Of a stretch of 64,000 nt of DNA, positions 1-8,646 are shown piece after piece (positions within the stretch are counted from its first letter, which is position 1; each line of letters opens with the position of its first letter). Below the pieces are notes generated by a model. It was given only the letters and a program-made list of their open reading frames with translations. It had not been told where the DNA came from and ran no database searches. Where the stretch lies: the NCBI RefSeq assembly GCF_038087665.1, contig NZ_CP149925.1, positions 1,267,455 through 1,331,454 of the forward strand. The letters are read 5' to 3'. The DNA is from Gallaecimonas sp. GXIMD4217 (GTDB taxonomy: Bacteria > Pseudomonadota > Gammaproteobacteria > Enterobacterales > Gallaecimonadaceae). The position numbers and the translations under genes were made by a program.

Positions 1-1
1 G

Positions 2-1159
2 GTCGATGGCCATGCCGGCTGGGCCAACCAGGCGGCCCTGAAGCTGGCCGGCATCACCGCCAAGACCAAGGCCCCAGAGGGCGGCGCGATTCTCAGGGAC
101 AAGGACGGCAGGCCCACCGGGGTGCTGGTGGACAACGCCATGGCGCTGGTGGAAAGGCTGATCCCCGAGCCCAGTGAGGCCGAAAAGGAAGCGGCCCTGA
201 CCGCGGCCCTGCAGATCCTGGCCGGGGTCGGGTTGACCTCGGTCCATGATGCCGGCGTCGATCTGGACAGCTGGCAGCGTTTCGAAAGGCGCGGCGACAG
301 GCTCAGCAGCCGCCTCCATGTGATGCTGGCCGCCGAGCCCGCCCTCTGGCAGCGGCTCGGCGTGCAACAACCCCGTTTCGACGACCGCCTCCAGGCCAGG
401 GCCGTCAAGCTCTATGCCGATGGCGCCCTGGGCTCCCGCGGCGCGGCCCTGCTGGCGGATTACCACGACAAGCCTGGCCACCGTGGCCTGATGATCTACC
501 AGCCGGGCGAACTGGAATCGCTGATCCGCCAGGCCGCCGGCCTCGGCTTCCAGGTCAATGTCCATGCCATCGGCGATGCCGGCAACAGACGGGTGCTCGA
601 TGCCTTTGCCGCCCTGCCCAAGGACCAGCGCCAGGGCCGCCGACACCGCATCGAGCATGCCCAGGTGGTGGCCCTGGAGGACATCCCCCGCTTCAAGGCC
701 CTGGACATCATCGCCTCCGTCCAGCCCAGCCACGCCACCTCGGACATGAACATGGCCGAAAACCGCCTTGGCAAGCAGCGTATCAGGGGTGCCTACGCCT
801 GGCAGCGTTTCCTGGACGCCGGTGTGGCCATTGCCGCCGGCTCCGACTTCCCGGTGGAAAGCGCCAATCCCTTCTACGGCCTCTATGCGGCGGTCAGCCG
901 CCAGGACCACCAGGGCAAGCCCAGGGACGGCTGGTATGGTGACCAGGCCCTGACCCGGGAGCAGGCCCTGTACGGCTTCACCCGGGGCGCGGCCTTCGCC
1001 GCCTTCATGGAGGACAGGGTCGGCGCCCTGGCGCCGGGCCAATGGGCCGATCTGCTGATCCTGGACAGGGACTACTTCCAGGTGCCGGTGGCCGAGATCT
1101 GGCAGCTCAGGCCCAGGGAAACCTGGCTGGCGGGGGAGGTGGTCCATGTTGGTCCCTGA
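2..1159 (+). CDS. Amidohydrolase family 3 (YtcJ-like), 5' end cut by window
   Basis: The open frame runs from the first bases of the window, so the true start and N-terminus lie upstream. The visible part (about 385 residues) reads as a metal-dependent amidohydrolase of the YtcJ/NfdA group (amidohydro_3). Visible features are VDGHAGWANQAAL near the edge, the substrate-cavity segment KLYADGALGSRGAALL, the metal-ligand region VNVHAIGDAGNR, the RIEHAQVV histidine, and a late aspartate in AIAAGSDFPVES. Known members hydrolyse amide or N-formyl bonds, and many are exported; the signal region cannot be seen here. The substrate cannot be predicted. The last 14 bp overlap the following GNAT gene, suggesting co-transcription. 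Confidence 0.85.
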   Translation, partial: VDGHAGWANQAALKLAGITAKTKAPEGGAILRDKDGRPTGVLVDNAMALVERLIPEPSEAEKEAALTAALQILAGVGLTSVHDAGVDLDSWQRFERRGDRLSSRLHVMLAAEPALWQRLGVQQPRFDDRLQARAVKLYADGALGSRGAALLADYHDKPGHRGLMIYQPGELESLIRQAAGLGFQVNVHAIGDAGNRRVLDAFAALPKDQRQGRRHRIEHAQVVALEDIPRFKALDIIASVQPSHATSDMNMAENRLGKQRIRGAYAWQRFLDAGVAIAAGSDFPVESANPFYGLYAAVSRQDHQGKPRDGWYGDQALTREQALYGFTRGAAFAAFMEDRVGALAPGQWADLLILDRDYFQVPVAEIWQLRPRETWLAGEVVHVGP

Positions 1160-1706
1160 CTGGCCACTGCAGACGGCGCGGCTCAGGCTGCGTCCCCTGG
1201 ACGAGGGTGACTTCGATTATTTCCAGGCCCAGCGCGGCGATGCCGAGACCATGCGCCATGTGGGCGAGCCCGAGTCCGGCGATGTGCTCAGAGAGCGTTT
1301 CGCCGAGCGCATCCGGCCCTGGACGGGGGAGCCGAACCAGTGGCTGTCGCTGGTGGCCTGCCTGGAAGACGGCACCCCGATCGGCAGCGCCGGCTTGCGG
1401 CTGCGTGCACCTGGCCTGGCGGAGATCGGCTATGCCTTCCTGCCGGCCTTCCAGGGCAAGGGCTATGCCCTGGAGGCGGTCAGGGCCCTGGTCGAGTTGA
1501 TCTTCGAGCGGCTGGCTTGCCACAAGGTGATGGCCCAATGCACCCTGGCCAACGAAGGCTCCTGGCGGCTGATGGAAAGGCTGGGCATGGTCAGGGAGGG
1601 CAGGCTGGCCGAACATCTGCAGGTCGGCCAGCACTGGCAGGACTGTTATCAGTACGGGCTACTGGCCCGGCACTGGCGGGCTCAGGATTTGGGCACCGTG
1701 CCCTGA
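1146..1706 (+). CDS. GNAT acetyltransferase, RimJ/RimL type
   Basis: This 186-residue protein has the N-terminal pattern of the RimJ/RimL branch of GNAT enzymes (TARLRLRPLDEGDFDYF), the acetyl-CoA loop AFLPAFQGKGYALEAV (a Q/RxxGxG/A-type motif), and the C-terminal NEGSWRLMERLGMVREG signature. Such enzymes transfer acetyl from acetyl-CoA to an amino group, often a protein N-terminus or a small-molecule amine. The acceptor here is unknown. The ATG lies inside the end of the amidohydrolase gene (14 bp overlap), which argues for translational coupling. The last 25 bp overlap a small gene on the other strand. Confidence 0.85.
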   Translation: MLVPDWPLQTARLRLRPLDEGDFDYFQAQRGDAETMRHVGEPESGDVLRERFAERIRPWTGEPNQWLSLVACLEDGTPIGSAGLRLRAPGLAEIGYAFLPAFQGKGYALEAVRALVELIFERLACHKVMAQCTLANEGSWRLMERLGMVREGRLAEHLQVGQHWQDCYQYGLLARHWRAQDLGTVP

Positions 1707-1861
1707 ACGTCACCCACGAAGTTGCCGGCCATGCCGGCCGCCACATCGGCGCCGTAGATCAGCAGGGCGCCGATCAGCATGGTGTGGCGGCTCTTGAGCA
1801 ACCAGCCGAGGATCACCAGCACCAGCCCGATGATCCGCACCACCTCTTGAAAATGTTCCAT
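1682..1861 (-). CDS. Small two-helix membrane protein, hypothetical
   Basis: This frame encodes 59 residues starting MEHFQEVVRIIG. The ATG at 1861 is preceded by an AGG at suitable spacing; an in-frame TTG two codons upstream is less likely. Two hydrophobic stretches are visible (about residues 9-21 and 29-45), separated by a basic turn (LLKSRHT), so a small inner-membrane hairpin is likely. The family is not recognised. It converges on the GNAT gene with a 25 bp overlap. It could be a chance frame, but the clean membrane pattern supports a real gene. Confidence 0.5.
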   Translation of the reverse strand: MEHFQEVVRIIGLVLVILGWLLKSRHTMLIGALLIYGADVAAGMAGNFVGDVQGTVPKS

Positions 1862-1929
1862 ATGCAAGCCTGTTATTGATTCTTTGTGCTTATTCTTGTG
1901 GCAGAGAGCGGCCTTGTAAATAGTTCATC

Positions 1930-1960
1930 TTAAAGAAAATCGGCGCCCATGGGCGCCGAT
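1930..1960 (-). terminator. Rho-independent terminator of the desulfurase fusion gene
   Basis: A perfect 22 bp palindrome (1939-1960, ATCGGCGCCC and its complement) is followed on the minus strand by ATTTTCTTT. It lies 4 bp past the stop codon of the upstream minus-strand gene. Confidence 0.8.
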
Positions 1961-1964
1961 GTCG

Positions 1965-4220
1965 TCAGTGGGACAGGGCCACGCCGCCCTTGAGGTGGTA
2001 GATGTCGCCGATATCGAGCCGGGTCAGGGCCGCCGCCGCCACCTGGGAGCGGGAGCCGGAGCGGCAGTAGCAGATCAGCGGCCCGGCGCCCTGGGGGTGC
2101 TCCAGCACGTACTGGGCCAGGCGCGACAGCGGCACGTTGCCGTCATCGCCGGCCAGGGTGCTCAGGTGGTGCTCATGGGGCTCGCGCACGTCCAGCAGCA
2201 CGCAACCGTCCCTGCTGCGCAGCAGCGGCAGGCTGTCCGGGGTCAGCTCCTGTTCGGGCTGCAGGGGCAGATCGCTGAGGGTGACGCCGCAGCGGATTTC
2301 GCTGCCCCGGCAGGGCTGCTCCAGGGCCGCGTCGATGCGGCTCTTCTCGGCCACGAAGGCGTCCCGCTCCAGGGGCAGGGGCGCCAGCAGCGAGGCCAGC
2401 AGCGGGTTGTGCTTGCGTTCGGCATCCAGGCTGGTGAACAGCAGGTTATGGTAATCGTGGGCCGGCAGCAGCAGTGCCCGGGCCGGCACCAGCTCGGCCA
2501 ACAACCGCACGCTGTCGTAGAGGTGGGCGGCGTCGGAGCTGGCGAAATCGGTCCGGCCGAGGCCCCCGTGCAGTATGGTGTCGCCCACGAAGGCGGCCCG
2601 GACGGCGCCGTCCTGGACCAGCAGGTAGCTGACCGAGTCGGCGGTATGGCCCGGGGTGGGCAGCCTGAGCAGCGCCCAGGGCCCCAGGGCCAGGGCCGGC
2701 AGCCTGTGACCCTTGAGTTCAGCCGCCGGGCGGCCCTGGGGCCAGCCGAGGTGATCGGCGTCGCAGGGCGTCAACCGCTTGCCCAGGCGCTGCCTGAGCA
2801 GGGGCGCGGCGGAGTCGTGATCGGCATGGCCGTGGCTGTCCAGGATGGCCAGCACCTTGAGATCCTGGCATTCGATGGTCTGCACCAGGCGGTCCACCAG
2901 GCTGGCCAGGGGTTCGATGATCACGCAATCACTGCCCTGTACCAGCAGGTAACAGCAATCCTCGCCGCTCTTGAGCTGGACCAGCCCCTGCAGCCTTTCA
3001 CCCGGGTTGAGCTGGATGGGGTGGCGGCAGGACAGGGTCAGGGCCTGGGCGGCCTCCTTGATGCGGGCGCAGGCGCGGTCGATGTCGCCCTGGGTCACCG
3101 CCGGGCCGAAGGACATGCGGATGGCGGCGGCGCTCTGCCAGGCCGGCAGGCCCATGGCGTCCAGCACATAGCTGCGGCTGGCGCCGCTGGAGCAGGCGGA
3201 GCCGGAGGAGACGCGGATGTTGGCGGCGTCGAACAGATCCAGCAGCTCCTTGGAGGCGAAGCCCTCCACCGCGAAATTGAGGGTGGTGGGCACCGACACC
3301 AGGAAGTCGTTGTTGAACACCAGGCCCGGGAAGGCGGCGCTCAGGGCGTTGGCCAGCTGGTCGCGAAAGCGCACCAGGGTGTCCTGGTCGCGGAAGGTAG
3401 TGTGCTTGGGATCCAGCAGCGCCTCCAGCACCGGCTTCAAGGAGGCGATGCCGGGCAGGTTCTCGGTACCGGAGCGCAGGCCCTGCTCCTGGCCGCCACC
3501 GGCAATGATGGGCGAGAAGGGCACGCCCGGGCGCACATAGAGCAGGCCGATGCCCTTCATGGCGTAGAGCTTGTGGCCGGAGAAGGGGGCATAGTCGATG
3601 CTGGTGTCACTGAGGGCCAGGGCCATCTTGCCAAGGGCCTGGACGCAGTCGACCATCCACAGCACATCCGGGTTTTGGTCGCGGATGGCCTTCTCCAGGG
3701 CCGGCAGATCCTGGCGGGCACCGGTCTCGTTGTTCACCGCCATGGTGCAGATCATCAGGGCGTCGGCGGCATTGGCGCGGATAAAGTCCAGATCCAGCAG
3801 GCCGGACTTGTCCACCGGGATCGCCACCAGCTCGGCATTGATGCCCAGCAGCTCATTCCAGTGCTTGAGGGTATTGGGCACCGCCTTGTGCTCGGTGGCG
3901 CCGTACAGCAGCAGCTTGCGGGGCCGGTTGAGCTTGTCCGGCTGCTGCTTGAGGGCCGACAGGGCCGAGACTACGGCGGTCTGGATCCCTTCGGTGGCGC
4001 CGGAGGTGAAGATGAGGTGGCCGTCGCGGGCGCCCAGCACCTGCCTGGCCAGGGTGCGGGTGCTCTCCATCAGGTGTTTGGCCCGCAAGCCGGTCATGTG
4101 GCTGGAGCTGGGGTTACCGTACAGCTCGGCCATGACCTGGCCGACCGCCTCGATGGACGCCGGCAGTACCGGGGTGGTGGCATTGGCGTCCAGGTAGATT
4201 TCATCATGATGGTGCGACAT
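1965..4220 (-). CDS. Cysteine desulfurase / persulfide dioxygenase-like MBL / rhodanese fusion
   Basis: Three sulfur enzymes are joined in about 751 residues. Residues 1-390 are a NifS/IscS-type PLP enzyme, with YLDANATTP at the start, a PLP lysine in FSGHKLYAMKGIG and the catalytic cysteine loop SSGSACSSG. Residues about 400-640 are a metallo-beta-lactamase fold with the metal motif HGHADH and the run GDTILHGGLGRTDF then LLPAHDY, closely matching ETHE1/Blh persulfide dioxygenases. Residues about 650-751 are a rhodanese with the active-site loop CYCRSGSRSQ. All three catalytic sets look intact. The protein could release sulfur from cysteine, pass it as persulfide and oxidise it to sulfite, with rhodanese relaying the sulfane; this route is inferred. 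The start at 4220 (MSHHHDEIYLDAN) fits the family; an in-frame ATG at 4238 is the alternative. The gene is monocistronic with its own terminator. Confidence 0.88.
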   Translation of the reverse strand: MSHHHDEIYLDANATTPVLPASIEAVGQVMAELYGNPSSSHMTGLRAKHLMESTRTLARQVLGARDGHLIFTSGATEGIQTAVVSALSALKQQPDKLNRPRKLLLYGATEHKAVPNTLKHWNELLGINAELVAIPVDKSGLLDLDFIRANAADALMICTMAVNNETGARQDLPALEKAIRDQNPDVLWMVDCVQALGKMALALSDTSIDYAPFSGHKLYAMKGIGLLYVRPGVPFSPIIAGGGQEQGLRSGTENLPGIASLKPVLEALLDPKHTTFRDQDTLVRFRDQLANALSAAFPGLVFNNDFLVSVPTTLNFAVEGFASKELLDLFDAANIRVSSGSACSSGASRSYVLDAMGLPAWQSAAAIRMSFGPAVTQGDIDRACARIKEAAQALTLSCRHPIQLNPGERLQGLVQLKSGEDCCYLLVQGSDCVIIEPLASLVDRLVQTIECQDLKVLAILDSHGHADHDSAAPLLRQRLGKRLTPCDADHLGWPQGRPAAELKGHRLPALALGPWALLRLPTPGHTADSVSYLLVQDGAVRAAFVGDTILHGGLGRTDFASSDAAHLYDSVRLLAELVPARALLLPAHDYHNLLFTSLDAERKHNPLLASLLAPLPLERDAFVAEKSRIDAALEQPCRGSEIRCGVTLSDLPLQPEQELTPDSLPLLRSRDGCVLLDVREPHEHHLSTLAGDDGNVPLSRLAQYVLEHPQGAGPLICYCRSGSRSQVAAAALTRLDIGDIYHLKGGVALSH

Positions 4221-4332
4221 ACAGCGACAGTCTCTCATCCGGGATCCGAAAGAGGCTTCATACTATATGCGCTCAACGAATAACGATATTCCTTTTTGAA
4301 ATAAAAGAGGTGATCTGATAGCCAGGCGCGAT

Positions 4333-4358
4333 AAAAAAGGCCGGCCCCCGGGCCGGCA
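4333..4358 (-). terminator. Rho-independent terminator after the small lipoprotein gene
   Basis: On the minus strand a GC-only hairpin (GCCGGCCC / GGGCCGGC) is followed by TTTTTTATCG. It starts just after the stop codon at 4364. Confidence 0.85.
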
Positions 4359-4363
4359 TGGCG

Positions 4364-4792
4364 TCAGGGCTCTTGGTCTTCCCAGGCCGAGGCCAGATCC
4401 CAGCCCTGCTCGGTTTTCAGCAGCTCGTGGCGCTCGTCCAGGTGCCTGACATCGCCGCGCTGGAACTGGCCGAACTGCAGGGACAGCTGCCAGAGGTTGA
4501 GGCCGCCGCTGATGGCGGACAGCCAGCGGCCCTGCTCGGCCTGGCCCTCGGTTTCGCTGGCCAGCTCGTCGAAGCTCTTGAGAAAGACCAGATCGTATTT
4601 CACGTCCACCAGGTAGCGATCGCTGCCCAGCTCGCGGCCGTTGACCTTTTCCAGGTTGCGGACCAGCACCACGCCCGGGCCCAGCTGGCGTTCGTAGTGG
4701 CGGTCCAGCATCTCGGCCAGCTCCCCTTCGCCGGGGGCGAAGGAGCAGGCCGTGAGCAGCAGGGAGAAAAACAGGAGCAGTGCGCGCAACAT
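4364..4792 (-). CDS. Small lipoprotein of unknown function
   Basis: This 142-residue protein begins MLRALLLFFSLLLTACSFAPGEG: a short signal peptide ending in a clear lipobox (LTAC), so the mature protein starts at Cys16 and is membrane-anchored. The mature part is mixed alpha/beta with a conserved-looking VDVKYDLVFLKSF segment and no catalytic motif that I recognise. The residue after the cysteine is Ser rather than Asp, which favours the outer membrane. It has its own terminator and lies between two unrelated minus-strand genes, so context gives no function. Confidence 0.75.
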   Translation of the reverse strand: MLRALLLFFSLLLTACSFAPGEGELAEMLDRHYERQLGPGVVLVRNLEKVNGRELGSDRYLVDVKYDLVFLKSFDELASETEGQAEQGRWLSAISGGLNLWQLSLQFGQFQRGDVRHLDERHELLKTEQGWDLASAWEDQEP

Positions 4793-5005
4793 GAATATTT
4801 ACCTCTGGGGAACGGGAAATGGGTGCCGTGCCCCTTTGCTGATTGGTCCGGAAAAAGCCGTTAATAACGCAAGATAATCTAATGGGAAATGACAGGGAAG
4901 ATCATGGAAATGTGGCCAGTCCCCTCCCTGTGTTGCTCTTCTTTCAAGGTGGTGCCACTCAGCTTCAATGCCTGCAGGTAACAGGCATCATCGCCTGTTC
5001 AGGTA

Positions 5006-5698
5006 CTAGGGCTCCAGGCGGCAGTTGACCGCTATCTCGTCCACCACCGCACTGTTGGGCAGGGCCAGTATGCTGTCCACCAGGGCCGCGATGTCGTCCG
5101 GCTGGGTCAGGGTGTCAGGCTCCAACGGACAGTTTGCAGCGGCCATATCGGTATTGACCCAGGACGGGCAGATGGCGGTGGCGCGGATGCCGTCCTCCCA
5201 GCCGGTGTTGCGGATGGCCTGGTGCAGGGCCAGCTGGGCGAACTTGCTGGCGGAATAACCGGCGGACAGGCCCTTGACCCGCTTGCCGGACAGGCTCACC
5301 AGGCTGATCACCCGGCCCTGGCCGTGGGCGCGCAGATCCTCCCAGGCGGCCCGGGTCAGGCGCCAGGGCGCCTTGAGGTTCACCTCCAGCATCCGCTCCA
5401 GGGGCGCCTCGAAATCATCCAGCAGGCCCACCACTTCCAGCACCCCGGCGCAGTGGACCAGGGTATCCACGGGCCCCAGGGCCTTGCGTGCCGATGCCAG
5501 CCAGGCCTCTTCGTCACCTCGGCTGGCGTCATAGGCGAAGCAGTGGTGCTGGGCCAGATCGGCCGGGGGCTGGCCGCTGCGGATGCCCAGGCTCAGTCTG
5601 TGGCCCTGGGCGGAAAGATGCCTGGCGATGGCCAGGCCGATGCCACGGCTGGCGCCGCTGATCAGGATATTGCGAACCATGAAAAAATCGTCCGACAT
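5006..5698 (-). CDS. Short-chain dehydrogenase/reductase (SDR)
   Basis: This 230-residue classical SDR has the cofactor motif GASRGIGLAIA near residue 14, the HCAG motif (NNAG position), a catalytic serine in VISLVSLSGKR, and YSASK (catalytic Tyr and Lys) around residue 150. It should catalyse NAD(P)-dependent oxidation or reduction of a carbonyl or alcohol; the substrate cannot be told. The annotated start gives MSDDFFMVRNILISG; an internal ATG at 5680 would start directly before the Rossmann strand and is equally possible. It diverges from the MscS gene over only about 40-55 bp, so the two promoters must overlap. Confidence 0.88.
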   Translation of the reverse strand: MSDDFFMVRNILISGASRGIGLAIARHLSAQGHRLSLGIRSGQPPADLAQHHCFAYDASRGDEEAWLASARKALGPVDTLVHCAGVLEVVGLLDDFEAPLERMLEVNLKAPWRLTRAAWEDLRAHGQGRVISLVSLSGKRVKGLSAGYSASKFAQLALHQAIRNTGWEDGIRATAICPSWVNTDMAAANCPLEPDTLTQPDDIAALVDSILALPNSAVVDEIAVNCRLEP

Positions 5699-5736
5699 GC
5701 CATAATGGCGCCATTCTAGCAGAGACCCGAAAAACC

Positions 5737-6567
5737 ATGCTCAGCCAAGAACTTAATCAAATCACCAAGATCACCGATATTGTCATCGACTACCTGGTCA
5801 ACTACGGCTTCCAGCTGCTTGGCGCCCTGGTCATACTGCTGCTGGGCCTGCTGCTGGCCAGGAGCCTGGGCAATACCATGAAGCGGTTGGGGGAGAAGCG
5901 CCATTGGGATCCGACCCTGGCCCAGTTCCTGTCCAACCTGGTGCGGCTGCTGGTGCTGGGTCTGTTCATCATCATCGCCGCCGGCAAGCTGGGGCTGACC
6001 ATCAGCCCGCTGATCGCCGCTATTGGTGCCGCTACCTTCGGCCTCAGTCTGGCCCTGCAGGGGCCGGTGTCCAACTACGGCTCCGGGCTGGCGCTGATCC
6101 TGACCCGGCCCTTCGTGGTGGGTGACACCATCACCATCCTCGATCGCGACGGTGTGGTGGAGCAGATCACCCTGGCCCAGACGGTGCTGGTCACCGAGGA
6201 CGGCGAGCGTATCCATATTCCCAATCGCCAGGTGCTGGGGGAGATCTTCCACAACTCCAAGGAGAACAAGCTGGCGGAGACCCTGCTGCTGCTGCCGGCC
6301 CAGGCCGAGCCGGCCAGGGCCATAGCGCTGCTCAAGGCAGAGCTGGAAAAACACCCCGAGCTGGCTACCGAGCCTGCGCCCCAGGTGGGTATCGATGCCT
6401 TCACCCCCCTGGGTGTGCGCATCGGGGTGCGGCTGTGGTTGCCCACGGCCCGATACCACGAGGCCCGTTACGGCATCAACCTGGCGCTGTACCAGGTGCT
6501 GAGCCAGGCCGGCATGGCCCCGGCCAGCCACGGCGGTGCCGTGGCCGTCCAGCAGGCGGATATTTGA
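5737..6567 (+). CDS. Small-conductance mechanosensitive channel (MscS family)
   Basis: At 276 residues this is close to the size of E. coli MscS. It has three N-terminal hydrophobic segments; the third carries the glycine/alanine-rich pore helix (IAAIGAATFGLSLALQGPVSNYGSGL), followed by the beta domain (RPFVVGDTITILDRDGVVEQITL and IPNRQVLGEIFHN) and an alpha/beta C-terminal domain. Such channels form inner-membrane heptamers that open under tension to release solutes on osmotic downshock. A second, much more divergent MscS-like gene lies at 33.2 kb. The gene is divergent from the SDR and upstream of a small lipoprotein gene. Confidence 0.93.
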   Translation: MLSQELNQITKITDIVIDYLVNYGFQLLGALVILLLGLLLARSLGNTMKRLGEKRHWDPTLAQFLSNLVRLLVLGLFIIIAAGKLGLTISPLIAAIGAATFGLSLALQGPVSNYGSGLALILTRPFVVGDTITILDRDGVVEQITLAQTVLVTEDGERIHIPNRQVLGEIFHNSKENKLAETLLLLPAQAEPARAIALLKAELEKHPELATEPAPQVGIDAFTPLGVRIGVRLWLPTARYHEARYGINLALYQVLSQAGMAPASHGGAVAVQQADI

Positions 6568-6658
6568 CAAGATGCTAACAGGCGCGTTACAAGTGGGGCA
6601 GTGCAATCGCAAGAGGATGCTGTGCCATGGGTGCCACCGCCGAACTGCTGAACTGGCT

Positions 6659-7033
6659 ATGGTCGCGAAAAAAGGCCTCCTGCTGAGCCTGCTGCTGGCA
6701 GGCTGCAGCCAGGCCGGCGGCCTGCCCACCCCAGGCACCGACGCTAAACCCGTGCCGACAGCCAAGATGACTCAAAGCATCATCAGCGGCCAGGGCGAGA
6801 TCCGCCTGTTGCCCATGGAGGGCGGCTTCTACGGCATAGTGGCCGAGGACGGCCGTCACTGGCTGCCGCTGGGGCTGCCGCCCGAGTTTCGCCGGCCCGG
6901 CCTCAAGGTCCGCTTCAGCGGCGAGCCCAAGCCGGAGGTGCTCACCATCCAACAGTGGGGCACGCCGCTGCGCATCACCGAGATCAGCCCTCTGCCGGGG
7001 CAGCAGCCCGGGGGCCGTGACGGGACACATTGA
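6659..7033 (+). CDS. Small lipoprotein, hypothetical
   Basis: The ATG at 6659 gives 124 residues beginning MVAKKGLLLSLLLAGCSQAGG, a textbook lipoprotein signal with lipobox LAGC. Longer in-frame starts exist (6536 on) but would bury the signal peptide. The mature part is short and beta-rich (GEIRLLPMEGGFYGIVAEDG, then GLPPEFRRPGLKVRFSG), which looks like a small OB-like or META-type fold, but no family is assigned. It converges on the Kef-type antiporter gene with a 50 bp tail-to-tail overlap. Confidence 0.7.
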   Translation: MVAKKGLLLSLLLAGCSQAGGLPTPGTDAKPVPTAKMTQSIISGQGEIRLLPMEGGFYGIVAEDGRHWLPLGLPPEFRRPGLKVRFSGEPKPEVLTIQQWGTPLRITEISPLPGQQPGGRDGTH

Positions 7034-8576
7034 GCACGTGGCGGGCAAAGCCCGCGCCCGCCTCTTCGAAGATATTGAACACCGCAATACCCAATTCCTT
7101 GAGTTCCTCCACTTCCTCCGGGAACTTGGCCACCGCCGCCACCTTGCCCTGGTAACCGCGCGCCTGTAGCTGCTTGGCGGCATAGAGGTTGCCGTGGTGG
7201 TTGGGCATGGCCAGCAGCACCAGCTCCAGCCCGTCGTCGTGACGGATCTTGGACCAGAAATCCGAGTCGGTGGCGTCGCCGACGATCACCTCCCTGTCGT
7301 CACCCCGATGTTCTTCCACCTTGTCCGGGGCATGGTCGATGCCCAGTACCCCGCTCTTGCCATACTCCGCCACCAGCTGATCGTAGGCGCCGGTGCCGAG
7401 CCGGCCCATGCCGAAGATCAGCACCCTGGCATGGCCGATGTCGATGGGGGCGTCCTCGGGGTGCAGCAGTTCGCGCTGGAAGCGCTGCAGCCGCCCGGCC
7501 AGGCGGTGGTAGAGGCCCTCGGCATGGCTGTTGACTGGTGCCGCCAGGGCAAAGGAGATGGACAGGGCGATGGCGATGATGGTCAGCCATTGGGGGCTGA
7601 ACAGGCCGGTCTTGGCGCCGAGGGCGGCGACGATGAGGCCGAACTCCGAGAAGTTGGCCAGGGACAGGCTGGCCAGGCCGGCGGTGCGTACCCTGAGGCC
7701 GAAGCGGCTCAGCACCCGCATGTAGAGGTAGGTCTTCACCGGCAGCAGCGTCACCAGCAGCAGCGCCACCAGCAGCATCACCGGATCCGGCAGGCCGTTC
7801 AGTCCTATGGTCAGGAAGAAGGCCACCAGCAGCAGTTCCTTGAGGTTGAACAGGGTCTTGGCGACGCCGTCGGCCCGCTCATGGCCGGCAATGAGCATGC
7901 CCATCAACAGCGCCCCCAGATCCGGCTTGAGGCCGGCGGCCTCGAACAGGGCCACGCCGCCCACCAGGGCCAGGCAGATCCCGGCCAGGCCCTGCAGCTC
8001 GGACGGGCCGCACCAGTCCAGCAGCTTGTACAGCAGCGGCCGGCTCAACGGCAGGGCCAGCAGGACCAGGGCCCAGGGCTCCGGCACCTGGCCCTTGGCA
8101 AAGGTCAGGAAGATCACCGCGAAGATGTCCTGCATCACCAGTATGCCGATGGCGATACGGCCGTAGAAGGAGCTGGTCTCGCCCTTGTCCTCCAGCACCT
8201 TGATGGCGAAGACGGTGGAGGAAAACGACAGTGCGAAGCCGGCCAGCAGCCAGGTCTTGGTACCGCCCTCAATAAGCCCCGTATGGCCGATGGCGGCCAG
8301 CACCAGGGCGAAGAACAGGGTGGAAATGGCCAGGTGCAGGCTGGCGGCACCCCAGATCTCCGGCTTGGCCAGGTTCCTCACCTTCAGCTTGAGGCCGATG
8401 GAGAACAGCAGCAGGGTGATGCCGAGATCGGCGATGTCGTGGAGGTTTTCCGGGGGCTCGACGCCGAGGGCATGGAGGCCGAAGCCGGCCACCAGGTAGC
8501 CCACCATGGGCGGCAGGCCGATGCGACTGAACAGAAGGCCACAGAGGAAGGCCAGGGCGATGAAGGCGGCACTCAT
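6984..8576 (-). CDS. Kef-type cation:proton antiporter with RCK domain
   Basis: The protein has 530 residues. About residues 1-370 carry 11-13 hydrophobic segments of the CPA2 monovalent cation:proton antiporter fold (start MSAAFIALAFLCGLLFSRIGLPPMVGYLVAG; ALSFSSTVFAIKVLEDKGE, the discontinuous helix region). The C-terminal 150 residues are a TrkA-N/RCK nucleotide-binding domain (VLIFGMGRLGTGAYDQL, then VGDATDSDFW). It probably exports K+ or Na+ in exchange for H+ and is gated by nucleotide or glutathione adducts; KefF/KefG partners are not adjacent. The C-terminal coding region overlaps the small lipoprotein gene on the opposite strand. Confidence 0.9.
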   Translation of the reverse strand: MSAAFIALAFLCGLLFSRIGLPPMVGYLVAGFGLHALGVEPPENLHDIADLGITLLLFSIGLKLKVRNLAKPEIWGAASLHLAISTLFFALVLAAIGHTGLIEGGTKTWLLAGFALSFSSTVFAIKVLEDKGETSSFYGRIAIGILVMQDIFAVIFLTFAKGQVPEPWALVLLALPLSRPLLYKLLDWCGPSELQGLAGICLALVGGVALFEAAGLKPDLGALLMGMLIAGHERADGVAKTLFNLKELLLVAFFLTIGLNGLPDPVMLLVALLLVTLLPVKTYLYMRVLSRFGLRVRTAGLASLSLANFSEFGLIVAALGAKTGLFSPQWLTIIAIALSISFALAAPVNSHAEGLYHRLAGRLQRFQRELLHPEDAPIDIGHARVLIFGMGRLGTGAYDQLVAEYGKSGVLGIDHAPDKVEEHRGDDREVIVGDATDSDFWSKIRHDDGLELVLLAMPNHHGNLYAAKQLQARGYQGKVAAVAKFPEEVEELKELGIAVFNIFEEAGAGFARHVLNVSRHGPRAAAPAEG

Positions 8577-8646
8577 GTCAGGACTGGTTCTTTTGCGAAC
8601 TTTTCACCATGATATCAGTTAAGGCCCCGTTTTCAGGAAGATTTTC

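Noticed and set aside
1959-4283. 774-codon + strand frame opposite the desulfurase fusion
   Set aside because: Opposite strand of a clear three-domain enzyme; composition is low-complexity Gln/Gly/Val/Ala.
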